DNA of 64,000 nt from Ptychodera flava. Lineage: Eukaryota > Hemichordata > Enteropneusta > Ptychoderidae. The translations under genes and the position numbers were made by a program. This document shows, one piece after another, positions 53,932-64,000 of the stretch. Every line of letters starts with the position of its first letter. Position 1 is the stretch's first letter. Below the pieces are notes generated by a model, which saw nothing but the letters and a program-made list of their open reading frames with translations, was not told the DNA's origin and ran no database searches. Location: contig NC_091929.1 in assembly GCF_041260155.1 (NCBI RefSeq), forward strand, positions 25,296,080 through 25,360,079. The letters run 5' to 3'.

Positions 53932-54948
53932 CATGGAGCTCCTTTTATAGCTCCATGCAATTCCTAGATGTCCGAAGATACCTGCATGGTCCTATAGCAT
54001 GATAGCAAACATAGGGTGCAGTCCAAAATTCGAACTCATAAGATTTGTCTTTTCGTGTAGACCGACTTAAATATGCCCTGCGTTCGATACATTTTAATAC
54101 TTGGATTGGATAGATTCAGTGTGTGTCGGGAGTTTTAGTAAACAAGGCCTTAGGAGGTCGCGTCATCAGTACCAACAATTCCGTTCCTGAATAATAAAAT
54201 GCTATATTCATGAGCGGAGTGAGAGGACCTTGAGAAGTATATATGGTCCTTTGTTTGCGGTAGGGTCATGGAGTTCAAAGGGCATGCCAGGTCGTAAAGC
54301 ACGCCACTGTGGTAATTTGGTGCACGGCTTAGAGGGCGTTAGTTGTGTGAAAACGTTCCTTTAATCTTTCAAGATCAAGACCATTTTCAGGTAGGTACAA
54401 CCACAGACGGTAAAATGGAGTCTCGATTCTATGATAAAAGTTGTTCTATCTCAGATTAAAAATGTATACAAGAATACATGCGTGAAAGTGTTTAGGTTGG
54501 CATTGTGAATGGGGACACCGTGACCTTGTTACACCGTCATTGATAGTGCCGCATGACAGATCTAGAGTGGCGTTCTCACTGCAACGTTTTCGCTGCACAG
54601 CACCGCCCCTGATCAGAATCCGACTTAAAAATACGTGATAGCAATTCCCAACGCCCCTGGGCCGGCGTTAATTTAGGACGGAGTCGAGGGGTGGACCTAT
54701 GTCCGAGCTCGGCGTGTGAACGCATCGAAAATTACCGAGGCCGAAAAACGCTCCCTTGCGGCATATTTTTGAGGTCACCTGGCCTTGTTCACTTGTCGTT
54801 GAGTTTCACCTTGAGAGACGCGTTCTACGCAGCCGGACGTGGAAATAATTGGTCTGAAGAGGGAGTAGCGCTTCTGCTTGCTGTATATATGGCGAAGAGA
54901 GAGCATCCAGAAATTGGTAGACGGCACTTCCAGGGACAATACAGTTTA

Positions 54949-55214
54949 GGCCAAAGTAATTAAATTCTTTGTTTTGCGTCCACTCTAAATGGGAAAAGGT
55001 ACGCGTCTAAGCGGCTAAAAAACACACACAAGAAAATTAACACAATGTAATTTGATTGCAGCAAATAAAAAATTGTAACAAAATTTTAGTTCAGAAAAGC
55101 TAAGCGGTCATGTCCTAAAATTTCCTATTCAAATACATTGTGTGTGTTTTTCATGAAAACCTTAAAAACCTACGCAGGTGGGGACGCAAAACAAAGAATT
55201 TAATTACTTTGGCC
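54949..55214. mobile_element. MITE family 3, PIF/Harbinger-like
   Basis: About 266 bp with perfect terminal inverted repeats of about 33 bp starting GGCCAAAGTAATTAAATTC, flanked on both sides by TTA. A 3-bp TTA duplication and GGCC ends fit the PIF/Harbinger superfamily. There is no transposase. The perfect arms suggest a recent copy. Confidence 0.85.
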
Positions 55215-57333
55215 TTATTGAATAGTTGCAGATAAAGCAGCAGCCAAGCCCCTGAGGGACTCCCATAGAATAGTTGTACGGCCATTTGCCCTCGAAATGG
55301 GTCACTTTGTCACAAAATAATCCCTAAACATGGATGGTTTTTCATCATCAAAAGCCTGTACATTGGTTGATAACACAGCAGAGGTTCTGTTCTTTAGGAA
55401 AACCTTCACATGCAAAAGAATAAGGATGAGTATTTCCAGAATTTGTCAACCAAAAATACCGAATAATGAGTCTTGTTTTTAGAAATAATCATGGTAGATT
55501 TTTTTTCAAATCGGGTGGCACACGCACCCCCTTTGAAAATAAAAAAGAGTAACACCCGCTCCCGGGGGCAGTCAAGGGACTATAGGGGAGCCCTGAGCAT
55601 GTGTCGTCGAAAAGTAAAATCATGAAGGCAAAATTCAAAGATATAATCGACCACATGCGCAGTATCAGAAGCAGTTTGGGAAGGAAGATCATGCCATTCT
55701 TTGATGAACTATATGAAATTCTTGGCGATCAACCGGCGATAAATCCATAGCTATTGTTGTTGCCCTGATGCCCAACATAATCGTAGAGGTCGCTTGGGTC
55801 GGTGTCAATTTCAAAACAAAGACCTAAACTTTAAAGGCCGGGGACTTGATATCCGGGATCATGTTTGCTTTAGTCTATAAGAGGATTATAGCCTTTTGTT
55901 TTCCATTGAAATTGTAATCTTATAAGTATATTTCCCGCGAGACAAACTGACGCCGGCATAGGCCTTTAAGCGTGTGACGCACACTTTCCTCGGGTTAATA
56001 CCCTGTATTTGCAAAGCATCAACACAGACCCTGCAACGCCCAAGAAACTCACAGTTAGAACAAGGCTCTACAAATAAGATGACAATCCTCTAAAACGATT
56101 AGTGTATAGTCCAACTTGATTCTTCTTTGTTTGAGGTCATCATACCCATGCTAGTGATTTTGTCGAGCCGTATAACTTTGAGCAGAATGCAAGACGTTAC
56201 AGGCGAAAACACTCTTATACAATGACATTGGATAAAAGATACGTGGAATATAACATAATTAAAACAATAAATGCAACGGTTCTTCAAGCTAAGTTTCATA
56301 AGGTGAACTGCTTCGATGAATGTTTGATACAATAAAATCACATACGAAGTCTAAAAAAGAATCTCAACATTCTAAAGTTTGCCGAAATGGGAATTTTCAT
56401 CTTACAAAAAGCAACCCCAACGAAACTTGAAAGGTAAACCACCACATTTAGCGTTGGGTGTTACAGTGCTACCGTAATCCCAGTAACATTTGTTAGCTTA
56501 TATTCTTATTGAGCTCATCCGTAAGGTACCCAAGAAAAATTATTGACAGTATTTAGCCAAGCCATTTTTAAAAAGATTATACTATCACCGAATGGAGGGC
56601 GACATAATTATAGGCTCTGGCTTTTACTTATCATTTGACACGCTCAATTACATTAAATGTGAAGCTAGGAAGTTTTATGCATTTCGTATAGTATTTGACA
56701 TTAAACTTCTCCTTTAAGGTAGTATGCGCCACTAAAGTGAAAGACAAACTTTTGCTCAAACTTTCCTCAATGAAACTTTCAACCATTCTCTTACCCTATC
56801 AAGAATGAAAATCAGGGTTCATCATGCAAAGTTTTGTCCAAAAAAGCAAATACCTAAGTTAACATTTACCGATATTTGTAATTCAAGATGGCAGTCAGCC
56901 CTGGGTTAACTCTATATTGGGAAACAAAAATTCGATTTTCTGAAAACTAAGACGATGGAGTTGCCGCGTCTACTTTTGCCAATTTCGGATTATTTTCGAA
57001 ATTGCACCAAAATTTATACTTCCGCATTGCAACTTATTCCAGTGCTTTTAAGGTCATTTCTGCGCTTGCAAAGAATGTTTTTCTTTCTTCAGGAACATTT
57101 GGAAATACTCCAAACTTTGTTTTGTCAACACTGCCTGCATATGTACTGCGTCCATTACTCTGGACGTTGGTAAAATCTAGACTCCATCGTAACAATTTAA
57201 CGAATAGGATACATTGCTGCTTCGTAAAAATTGTTTGCTGCAGCTTTGCAAAACAAATTCGAGGAATATGTTTTCTTTTGGCCTAAGTGCACAGCGTATC
57301 CTCAATTATATAATGTTTCTTTTTCAGCGTAAA

Positions 57334-60300
57334 ATGTCGAAAGGGAGGAAACCATTGTACCACTATCCAGAAGAATACTTCAATAGACTCAGTGTCTTCA
57401 AGAAGTACGAGAGTTATTGCAAGGAAGATAAACAGGCAAGCTTAAACGAAACGTTTGGAAATTTCAAGCCGAAAAGGGATTCGCTCAGGATACTAGCTGT
57501 CGGGGCAGGTGATGGTATGTACAATGTACAGCATTTTTTTCAGTGTTGTCCGCAGTATTGCATCTTATGTTGATAATCTTCATAAATATAATAATCTTCA
57601 TGATAATGATAATGATTTATTTCACCAGAGAAAAAATGTGTATGATTACGAAGTACAGATTTTATCGTCATTGGAATTTCGTTCAATGCTCAGCAATTGA
57701 ATAATATATATTATTTTGAGTTAATTTTAAATTTGCCTTTGGAATAACAAAATTGTCGCCGGTAGCTAAGCGTGTTTCATATGTATGTGAAATTGATGAA
57801 GCATAGCGATCTACTGAATGCCCATAATGACCAGTCTTTAAGTCGAAAGCAAATACACAGGTCTGAAACTTACAAAGTTTATAAACATTGAGAATGCCAA
57901 GTTGCTGAAACAATGGAGCACTGTGTGTAATGTGACTACAAAAGTTATCAGTCTGACCACTCTCTTTTGTAATCTAAAAATACTGTCTAAATAGGTTTTA
58001 TACGCATTTCCCCATATTTCAATACAATACATTATATGAGGGAGAATCAAACAATTGTACAATAACAATAAAATTGATTTTGGAAAATAATGACGTCAAT
58101 ATGATATAAGACCTACTTTTTGACTAACCTTCTTGATAATTGTTTCAATGTGATATTTCCATGTTAAAGAAGAATCAAGAGTAACCCCAAGATAAATAGC
58201 AGAAAACACATTTTGAATTGCCGAATCACCAACAAATAAAGCACCCTGAGGGTTAAAATTTCTGCGAGCAGTTTTAAAGATAATGTAGTTTGTTTTGTTA
58301 ACATGAACAGTAATCTTGTTGGACTTGCACCAGGTATGTACTTTTGTTAGCTCTGTATTGAAAATATCCAGATCAATTCTATGTATGTTATCTGAATAAA
58401 ATAAATTGGTGTCATTAGCAAATAACCTGAATTGAAATATTTGAGATGATTTGCTCATATCGTTGATATATATTAAAAAGAGAAGAGGGCCTAGAATAGA
58501 TCCCTGTGGAACTCCGCAAGGGATTACTTGAGCTTTTGAAGTACAGTTGTTTATATTGACATACTGTTGTCGGCCTTCAATGTAAGTCTTAAACCAGTTC
58601 AGAGTAGACCCTCTAATCCCTGACTTAGCTTTGATAATAAAACTGTGATTTATCGTGTCAAAAGCCTTTTTAAAATCAATAGAAATACCAAAATTAACAT
58701 AACCATCGTCGATTTGCTTAGATATTTCAGCTATGAGGTCTGCTAACGCTAATTTTGTGCTATGCTTCTTGCGAAAGCCGCACTGACTGTCGATTAGAAC
58801 GTCAATTTTTTCAAAAATACACTGAGTTGTTTATTTACAACAGATTCTATGATTTTACTAAAAACTGGCAATACAGAAATAGGCCTATAATTGCCAATTT
58901 CATATGCACAGCCCCTTTTGAAAATAGGCGTTACTCTTGCCATTTTTAACTTTTCAGGGAATATACCCTTGGATAATGACGTGTTAATAATATGAGCAAG
59001 TGGTTCTACTATATAATCAGCTGCTTCTTTTATAAACTGTAATTATTATAAAATCAACCATAAACGTATCAAATCAGCCAACCATAAATGTAACAGCGCC
59101 CAACCATAAAGGTAGATTCACAAATTAACCATATATGTAATGAAGGTCGACAATAAGTACAAAGCTTATTAATTTGTTTGCCAATGTCCTGTTTAAATAA
59201 TATACGCTGCAACGTTACTACGCTGGCATTATCGTATACTTATTGTATTCGATTCTCTTCCTACTACATTCTGTATATCTGTAATTCAGTCTGTATTACT
59301 AGTGCGCAGATGAATAACACAAGGATGCAACAGTTCATTCAATCCGATATCAGATCAGACCCATTACAGAGGAAAGCAAAATTAAAAGGCAAATTCGCAG
59401 CCAAACGTCAAAACACATTATATACTTTGGATAACAAAGGTCCGAAATTTTTCTCTTAAAGCCAACCGTAATGTTTTCTTTAACGCTCTAACATACAACT
59501 ACAGTTGACACAAAACAAGGGTGTCTTCTATGACATGAAACAAAGGTGAAACATACGCTACTTTCACAAACTGTTTACAACAACTTTTGACAATCTTTCA
59601 AGGAGAAGCAGAGCTCGACTTGAAAAAGTCAAACAAGCAGTTTGGAGTCCTTGTCACATGAGTTTATTTTGACACCGTTCCAGTGGCCGATCCGTGAAGT
59701 TGCTTTCACTTCATTTATACGTCACCAGAATATTAAGGAACAAAGCTAACCTTATTTCTATGTATGCGTATATTGTCTGCCAATTCATGTCATAAGGAGC
59801 TGGAAAGCGGTACATTGGCAAAACTCTACATTTTCTGTTTGTGTTAGGCTAGCCAACCGAAAAACTGAATTTCTTGATATATTGAGAGGACTTTCTGAAT
59901 TTGCTGAATAAGAAGAGACATCAGTGTACATGTATCTGTAAACGTACATCGTTCCATCCATCCATCCATCTTCATACATAGATACATAGATAGATACATA
60001 GATAGATAGATAGATACATACATACATACATACATAGATAGATAGATAGATACATAGATACATAGATACATACATAGATACATAGATAGATACATAGATA
60101 GATAGATACATACATACATACATACATACATACATACATACATACATACATACATACATACATACATACATACATACATACATACATACATACATACATA
60201 CATACATACATACATACATACATACATACATACATACATACATACATACATACATAAATGCTCATTGCATCGTGTCGTACTAGTACGCTCGTTGCGTTTT

Positions 60301-61456
60301 TTTATTGTCTCGGAGATTATTTAATGAACTGTGAAAATATAAAACTATTTTGCTTATGTCATGCTTATGTTCCTACACTCAGGCAGCTCTGACGTTCCAA
60401 TCATTGACATTTTGCACGGTAATAAATGCCATATCAACTACAGTGTAGTAGAACCTGTAATAGCCGAAGTGGAGAAATTTAAATCATTGGTCGCCTCGAA
60501 GCAGGAGCAAGGACAATGGACAAGAGTCAGCTTTGAGTTTCACCAAACTACCATCGAAAATTATCTCGAAGAATCACAAGCGAAGGTAGCTGTGGACAAC
60601 TTTGACATCATACACGCTATACATAGTGCGTACACCATTTCAGACCAAGGAGGTGTTTTCGTGAGTCTTTATGGGCGCCTTCATACAGGAGGCATGCTGC
60701 TTAACACCATGGTTGCAGGTAGGTAACTATTTAAAGTCTTTACACAATTACTGTCTGTGAAAACATAACAGAGTTGGCATTCAATGAAAATTTGCCGTCT
60801 ACCGAACAAAAAAGTTTTCGGTCTCATGTTAAATCATTTTTCGATAAAAATCTAAACAGATTCTACCCAGGCTAATAGTTGCTGAAATGCCTATAGGTTG
60901 TGGCACGGGACATATTTTAGTCATGATGGAAATCGAATTAAATCGATCGATTCGTAGCCTGTGGTCTCCATTCATAGATGCAATAACAATTTTACGAATA
61001 ACACCATGAGATATGAAACTGACAGCTACTTTGCTTGAAAAAATCAATCTTACATTTGTAGCTAGGGACGTACGAATTATCAAAATTCATTTTCTTGTCA
61101 ATCAAGGTCCTATGGAAAAGCTACTTGCCAAGGTAAATGAGATACACCAAGAATCACACCAGTGTGTAGGATCAGCCACGCTTCGAAAAATCATACAACG
61201 CCGACTTCCTGACGTCGAAATTAACACCTTCTATAAAGAGAGCGCTTTGTTAGCCGATGAATGTTTCAAAGAAGAATCTCGAGAAGGAAATATGATGCTG
61301 GATTTTCTGACGTACACTCTTGATTTTCGAATAAGCGTTTCTAAGAGTGTAGTAAGTGACTTCATGGCATTCTTGAGGGAAGGATGTTGTTACGAGAAAG
61401 AGGGCAATATTTATCTTCATATGGGTGAGGAAGATATTGTTATCTTTAAAAAGTAG
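57334..61456 (+). CDS. HNMT: Histamine N-methyltransferase-like protein
   Basis: Three coding exons: 57334..57514, 60383..60718 and 61107..61456 (stop TAG), joined in phase 1 at both borders. They give about 289 residues, close to the 292 of human HNMT. Known family members transfer a methyl group from S-adenosylmethionine to the imidazole of histamine in the cytosol. In the sequence: YFNRLSVFKKYESY near the N-terminus (human ESFRRFLNHS region), the SAM-binding glycine motif RILAVGAGDG at about residues 52-61, INYSVVEP (human INNEVVEP), FDIIHAIHSAY (human WDFIHMIQMLY), and near the end NMMLDFLTYTLDF (human GDLLWDFLTETCNF). The substrate in this animal is unproven, since HNMT-like genes are often duplicated outside vertebrates. 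An acceptor just before the ATG implies an intron in the 5' UTR. Intron 1 (57515..60382) hosts a LINE fragment and a large microsatellite. Confidence 0.88.
57660..59040 (-). mobile_element. 5'-truncated LINE fragment in the methyltransferase intron
   Basis: Minus-strand non-LTR reverse transcriptase: LSKGIFPEKLKMARVTPIFK, GNYRPISVLPVFSKIIESVV, FKKAFDTINHSFIIKAK, GVPQGSILGPLLFLIYIND, then FANDTNLFYS and later LGVTLDSSLTWKYHI. The catalytic FADD box reads FAND at about 58413, so one of the two catalytic aspartates is lost. There are a few frame breaks and no endonuclease. It differs from the LINE at 35.4 kb, so it is a different family or a distant lineage. It is inserted antisense in intron 1 of the methyltransferase gene. 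Confidence 0.88.
59957..60255. repeat. Compound microsatellite (CCAT, GATA, CATA)
   Basis: A short CCAT run, then about 150 bp of mixed GATA/CATA, then about 145 bp of pure CATA. It ends about 130 bp before methyltransferase exon 2. The Met-Tyr-Val-Cys frames on the minus strand are artefacts. Confidence 0.95.
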
Positions 61457-64000
61457 TCTCATCAGTACTCTGATTTCATATTTTTATGATGAGAATATTT
61501 ACGAAAATGGGCATATATTTCTAACACTCATACAGTTTAATACACGTATATCGTCATCAACCGTTTTTGAAAATTGTAACATGGCAGCGTTAAGTAGCAA
61601 ACTCAGAAGGGAATGTTTGTAAACTTTATTAAAGTTTGTACAGTTTTATATTCTCCTCGTATTTGCCAATGACCTTGCAATTGTGTTATATTGTGGTAAT
61701 TCAGTGTACAAAGTACATCGGTGAAACACTCAGGGTCCATGGATATTCAAGCATGCACACGGTAAAATCAACAAATTGTGTCTGGCCTCAACACCCCCCC
61801 CCCCTCTTCCCACCGAATGTATGGAAGTGCGAAAATCCAACAAAGCCTCATCTTGTATCAGCATACCTACAATCGGTACTTACGTCGCTATGAAATTGCA
61901 ACAAATTGTAACAATGCGGTAACACACCGAATCTTTGTAATCTGACGAACCATCTGCAACTCTTCCCTTTTTTGGCACAGATTCTGCCAACTCAACAATG
62001 AAGCAACCATCAGAATGAAATGAATTGAAAAGGTGTACTCAAAATGATTGTTATGTTATATGCGTGCACTGAACCACATGTATGTCAAAAGAATGCTGGT
62101 GTAGCGTCAGAGCCGCACTACACTGGCCCAGTACACGCTAAACAATATAGTGTGGTATTTTGCGATACATAAAACGTGTAGTAAAATATTGCAATGTAAA
62201 ATCACATAGTCCGATTTTTGCGAATGGTAATCGAGATACAGCCAAATCCCCTCCCCTAAAAACAGAAATTGCGTTTACCGTGCGCTTGTTTAATCATCCA
62301 CGGCCCCCTTACAGTCATCTGAATTTAACTGAAAGTAACTGCCAGTTTCACAACATCTCCAGCCTTTTCCAAATCGATAGGCAGATTAACGTATTGAACG
62401 TCCTAAAGTTGTTAGCTGTCTTTTTTCTGTCAACACATGTCATTATAGTTTTGAACTTAACAAATAACAATTTCTGAAGTATGTGTGGGGTACAATCTTT
62501 TGTATAGGTTTGTGACGAAGAGTGATCAAATTAACTCTTACACTCTTTACAATATGCATAATCATAAGTTTATGAGACAGACACGTCTAATTACATGTAA
62601 CAATACGCCCAATTCATTGTATGCCTTATTAGAAGAGGATTTTGTAGGCGGAGCTTCACCATACATGTGAATCCCAACAACATGGAGAGAAATATTAGTG
62701 TAAGTGTCTCAATCGCGACGTTTATGCAGGGAAAGAAACTTGTAAGAGTTTTTGCACAGCGCGTGTCAATCGGCAGTATCCTTAATATACTTGCGCAGTA
62801 TGCATAGGAGTTCACAATGTCGAATTTACAGTACTTTTGCGTGTGCTGCTAGTTGTATAACCACATCACTATTGCGAATGCCTTTGAATAGTTATGGTAT
62901 GTATCATGTGCACAATTACGTCGGCCAGTAAGCCTATGCTTAATATAATCGAAAACTAATTTTCACACGCACAGAAAACTCTTCACAAGGCCCTAAAAAG
63001 TATCATGAAAAGCGAGATTAATGCACGGCTCATATGTGGTGATAGACATGGTAAAATACAATGGATAGTAATACAGGTTAAACCCAAACCATCTTATGGC
63101 CATGTAGCTGAAACTGCGAAACCGCCGTTGTCTCTTGGTGACATTATGTCGATGAGTTTGTAGTAGGTTTACCCTATTACGCAGAGCTATATGGGGTATC
63201 TGTTTGGCGGGATTCCCGACCTTCCTGGTTGGCGTAGCTTCACGTCAGAAAAGTTTACGTTTTGTGCTATCTTCTTACCCTTTTAACGCCATATACTTTT
63301 TTTCCGAATCTATTAGTATACTGGTTGCCTACGCAACTTTTCATTGATTTACAAATATGGTTGGCAGAAGTGGGAACATTACAGGGATATATATGCATCG
63401 AAGAAGCTGCAATGGCCTGCGTTGAAGCGTAATCAAATGTAATTCTACGACTTTGAGTAAGCGAGAATATCTAATATTCCAGATATGTCTTTTACGTTGT
63501 ATATATGCAAGGTTTCCCACATGTCAGTGAAGTAAATGTCTCAATCAATCAGTAAAGGAGTGGTCAGTTTGGTCGGCTTGAGGGGGAGCTGACCCCCTAA
63601 TTAAAAACAAAACAACACGATGACCCCAATACCCTCTTTTAAAAATAAGGTGAAGGACTATGTGGAACAATAAATGGGAAATTCTTTCAAAATGCACTTC
63701 TGTCATATTTTATTTCCATAAGAAAAATGATGAGATCTTAATTAAAAATCAGAGATACTCTAATTTTTACCTATGTTAAGCTACTCTTAGATACAGAGGC
63801 AATCTGTAGTGCGCCATCATCTACTGTGAAATTAACACATGTGTTCACTATGGCATACAATTGGAAACTTGATACACGTGAACAAAATGGAGCTGATTAG
63901 TCATCATACATCGGTCTACGTACTTTGCAAAGTGATGTACAATTTCTGAACGTGTTCTTTGCGGTATGTTTTATGAAGAAGGGATCACGGGGCAAGAAAG
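61457..64000. other. No gene recognised downstream of the methyltransferase gene
   Basis: About 2.5 kb of AT-rich DNA with only short frames lacking splice or similarity support, and a poly-C run near 61794. The methyltransferase 3' UTR should occupy the left end. Confidence 0.5.

Larger units (their letters stand above)
49312..57333. other. Intergenic region without a recognised gene
   Basis: Eight kilobases between gene C and the methyltransferase gene. It holds several MITEs (50271..50460, 50820..51028, 51508..51766, 54949..55214), a diverged repeat (52830..53005), a poly-C run near 51261 and a CATA array near 53875. The most protein-like frame (54691..54963) lacks support and runs into a MITE. 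The 5' UTR of the methyltransferase gene probably lies at the right end: an acceptor CAG is at 57327, seven bases before its ATG. Confidence 0.5.

Noticed and set aside
54691-54963. 90-codon plus-strand frame in GC-richer DNA
   Set aside because: No recognised motif, and it runs into the MITE at 54949; no splice or start support.

Overview
The window is animal genomic DNA, AT-rich and intron-rich, full of microsatellites and small transposons. There are no operons, and every protein-coding gene is split into short exons with GT/AG borders. Three things suggest an invertebrate deuterostome (hemichordate, echinoderm or cephalochordate): an expanded family of immunoglobulin (Ig)-domain receptor tyrosine kinases with Tie/FGFR-like kinase domains, a histamine-N-methyltransferase-like gene, and a Gmr1-type Ty3/gypsy element, a class described from deuterostomes. 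I cannot name the species.

About 2.3-49.3 kb is a cluster of four related receptor genes, here called A-D. A (minus, 12752..2309) is a two-Ig receptor tyrosine kinase. B (minus, 29309..15401) has a different, longer ectodomain and no kinase found. D (plus, 27237..about 31859) is a two-Ig single-pass receptor without a kinase. C (plus, 37515..49311) has the B-type ectodomain plus transmembrane segment and kinase. Reading outward from 27-29 kb, each strand carries first a receptor without a visible kinase (B or D) and then a kinase receptor (A or C), with the two ectodomain types swapped between strands. B and D overlap in antisense: three B exons lie in D intron 1, and D exon 1 lies in B intron 3. 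Reading phases at the module borders would allow B to splice into A's transmembrane/kinase exons, and D into C's juxtamembrane/kinase exons. This is inferred, not shown.

Both kinase genes have one lesion in this assembly. A has a 20-bp tandem duplication in its first Ig exon that causes a frameshift. C has one kinase exon that is one base short at its splice acceptor. The catalytic motifs are otherwise present in both.

Mobile DNA fills the gaps. A nearly intact-looking but broken Gmr1-like LTR element (16676..22966, minus) sits in an intron of B. A 5'-truncated LINE lies between D and C, and another lies in the methyltransferase gene. At least three MITE families occur, one of them with three copies.

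Downstream, 49.3-57.3 kb has no gene I can support. A three-exon histamine N-methyltransferase-like gene follows at 57334..61456 (plus), and 61.5-64 kb is featureless to me. All exon borders were traced by eye from splice sites, reading phase and comparison among the paralogues.
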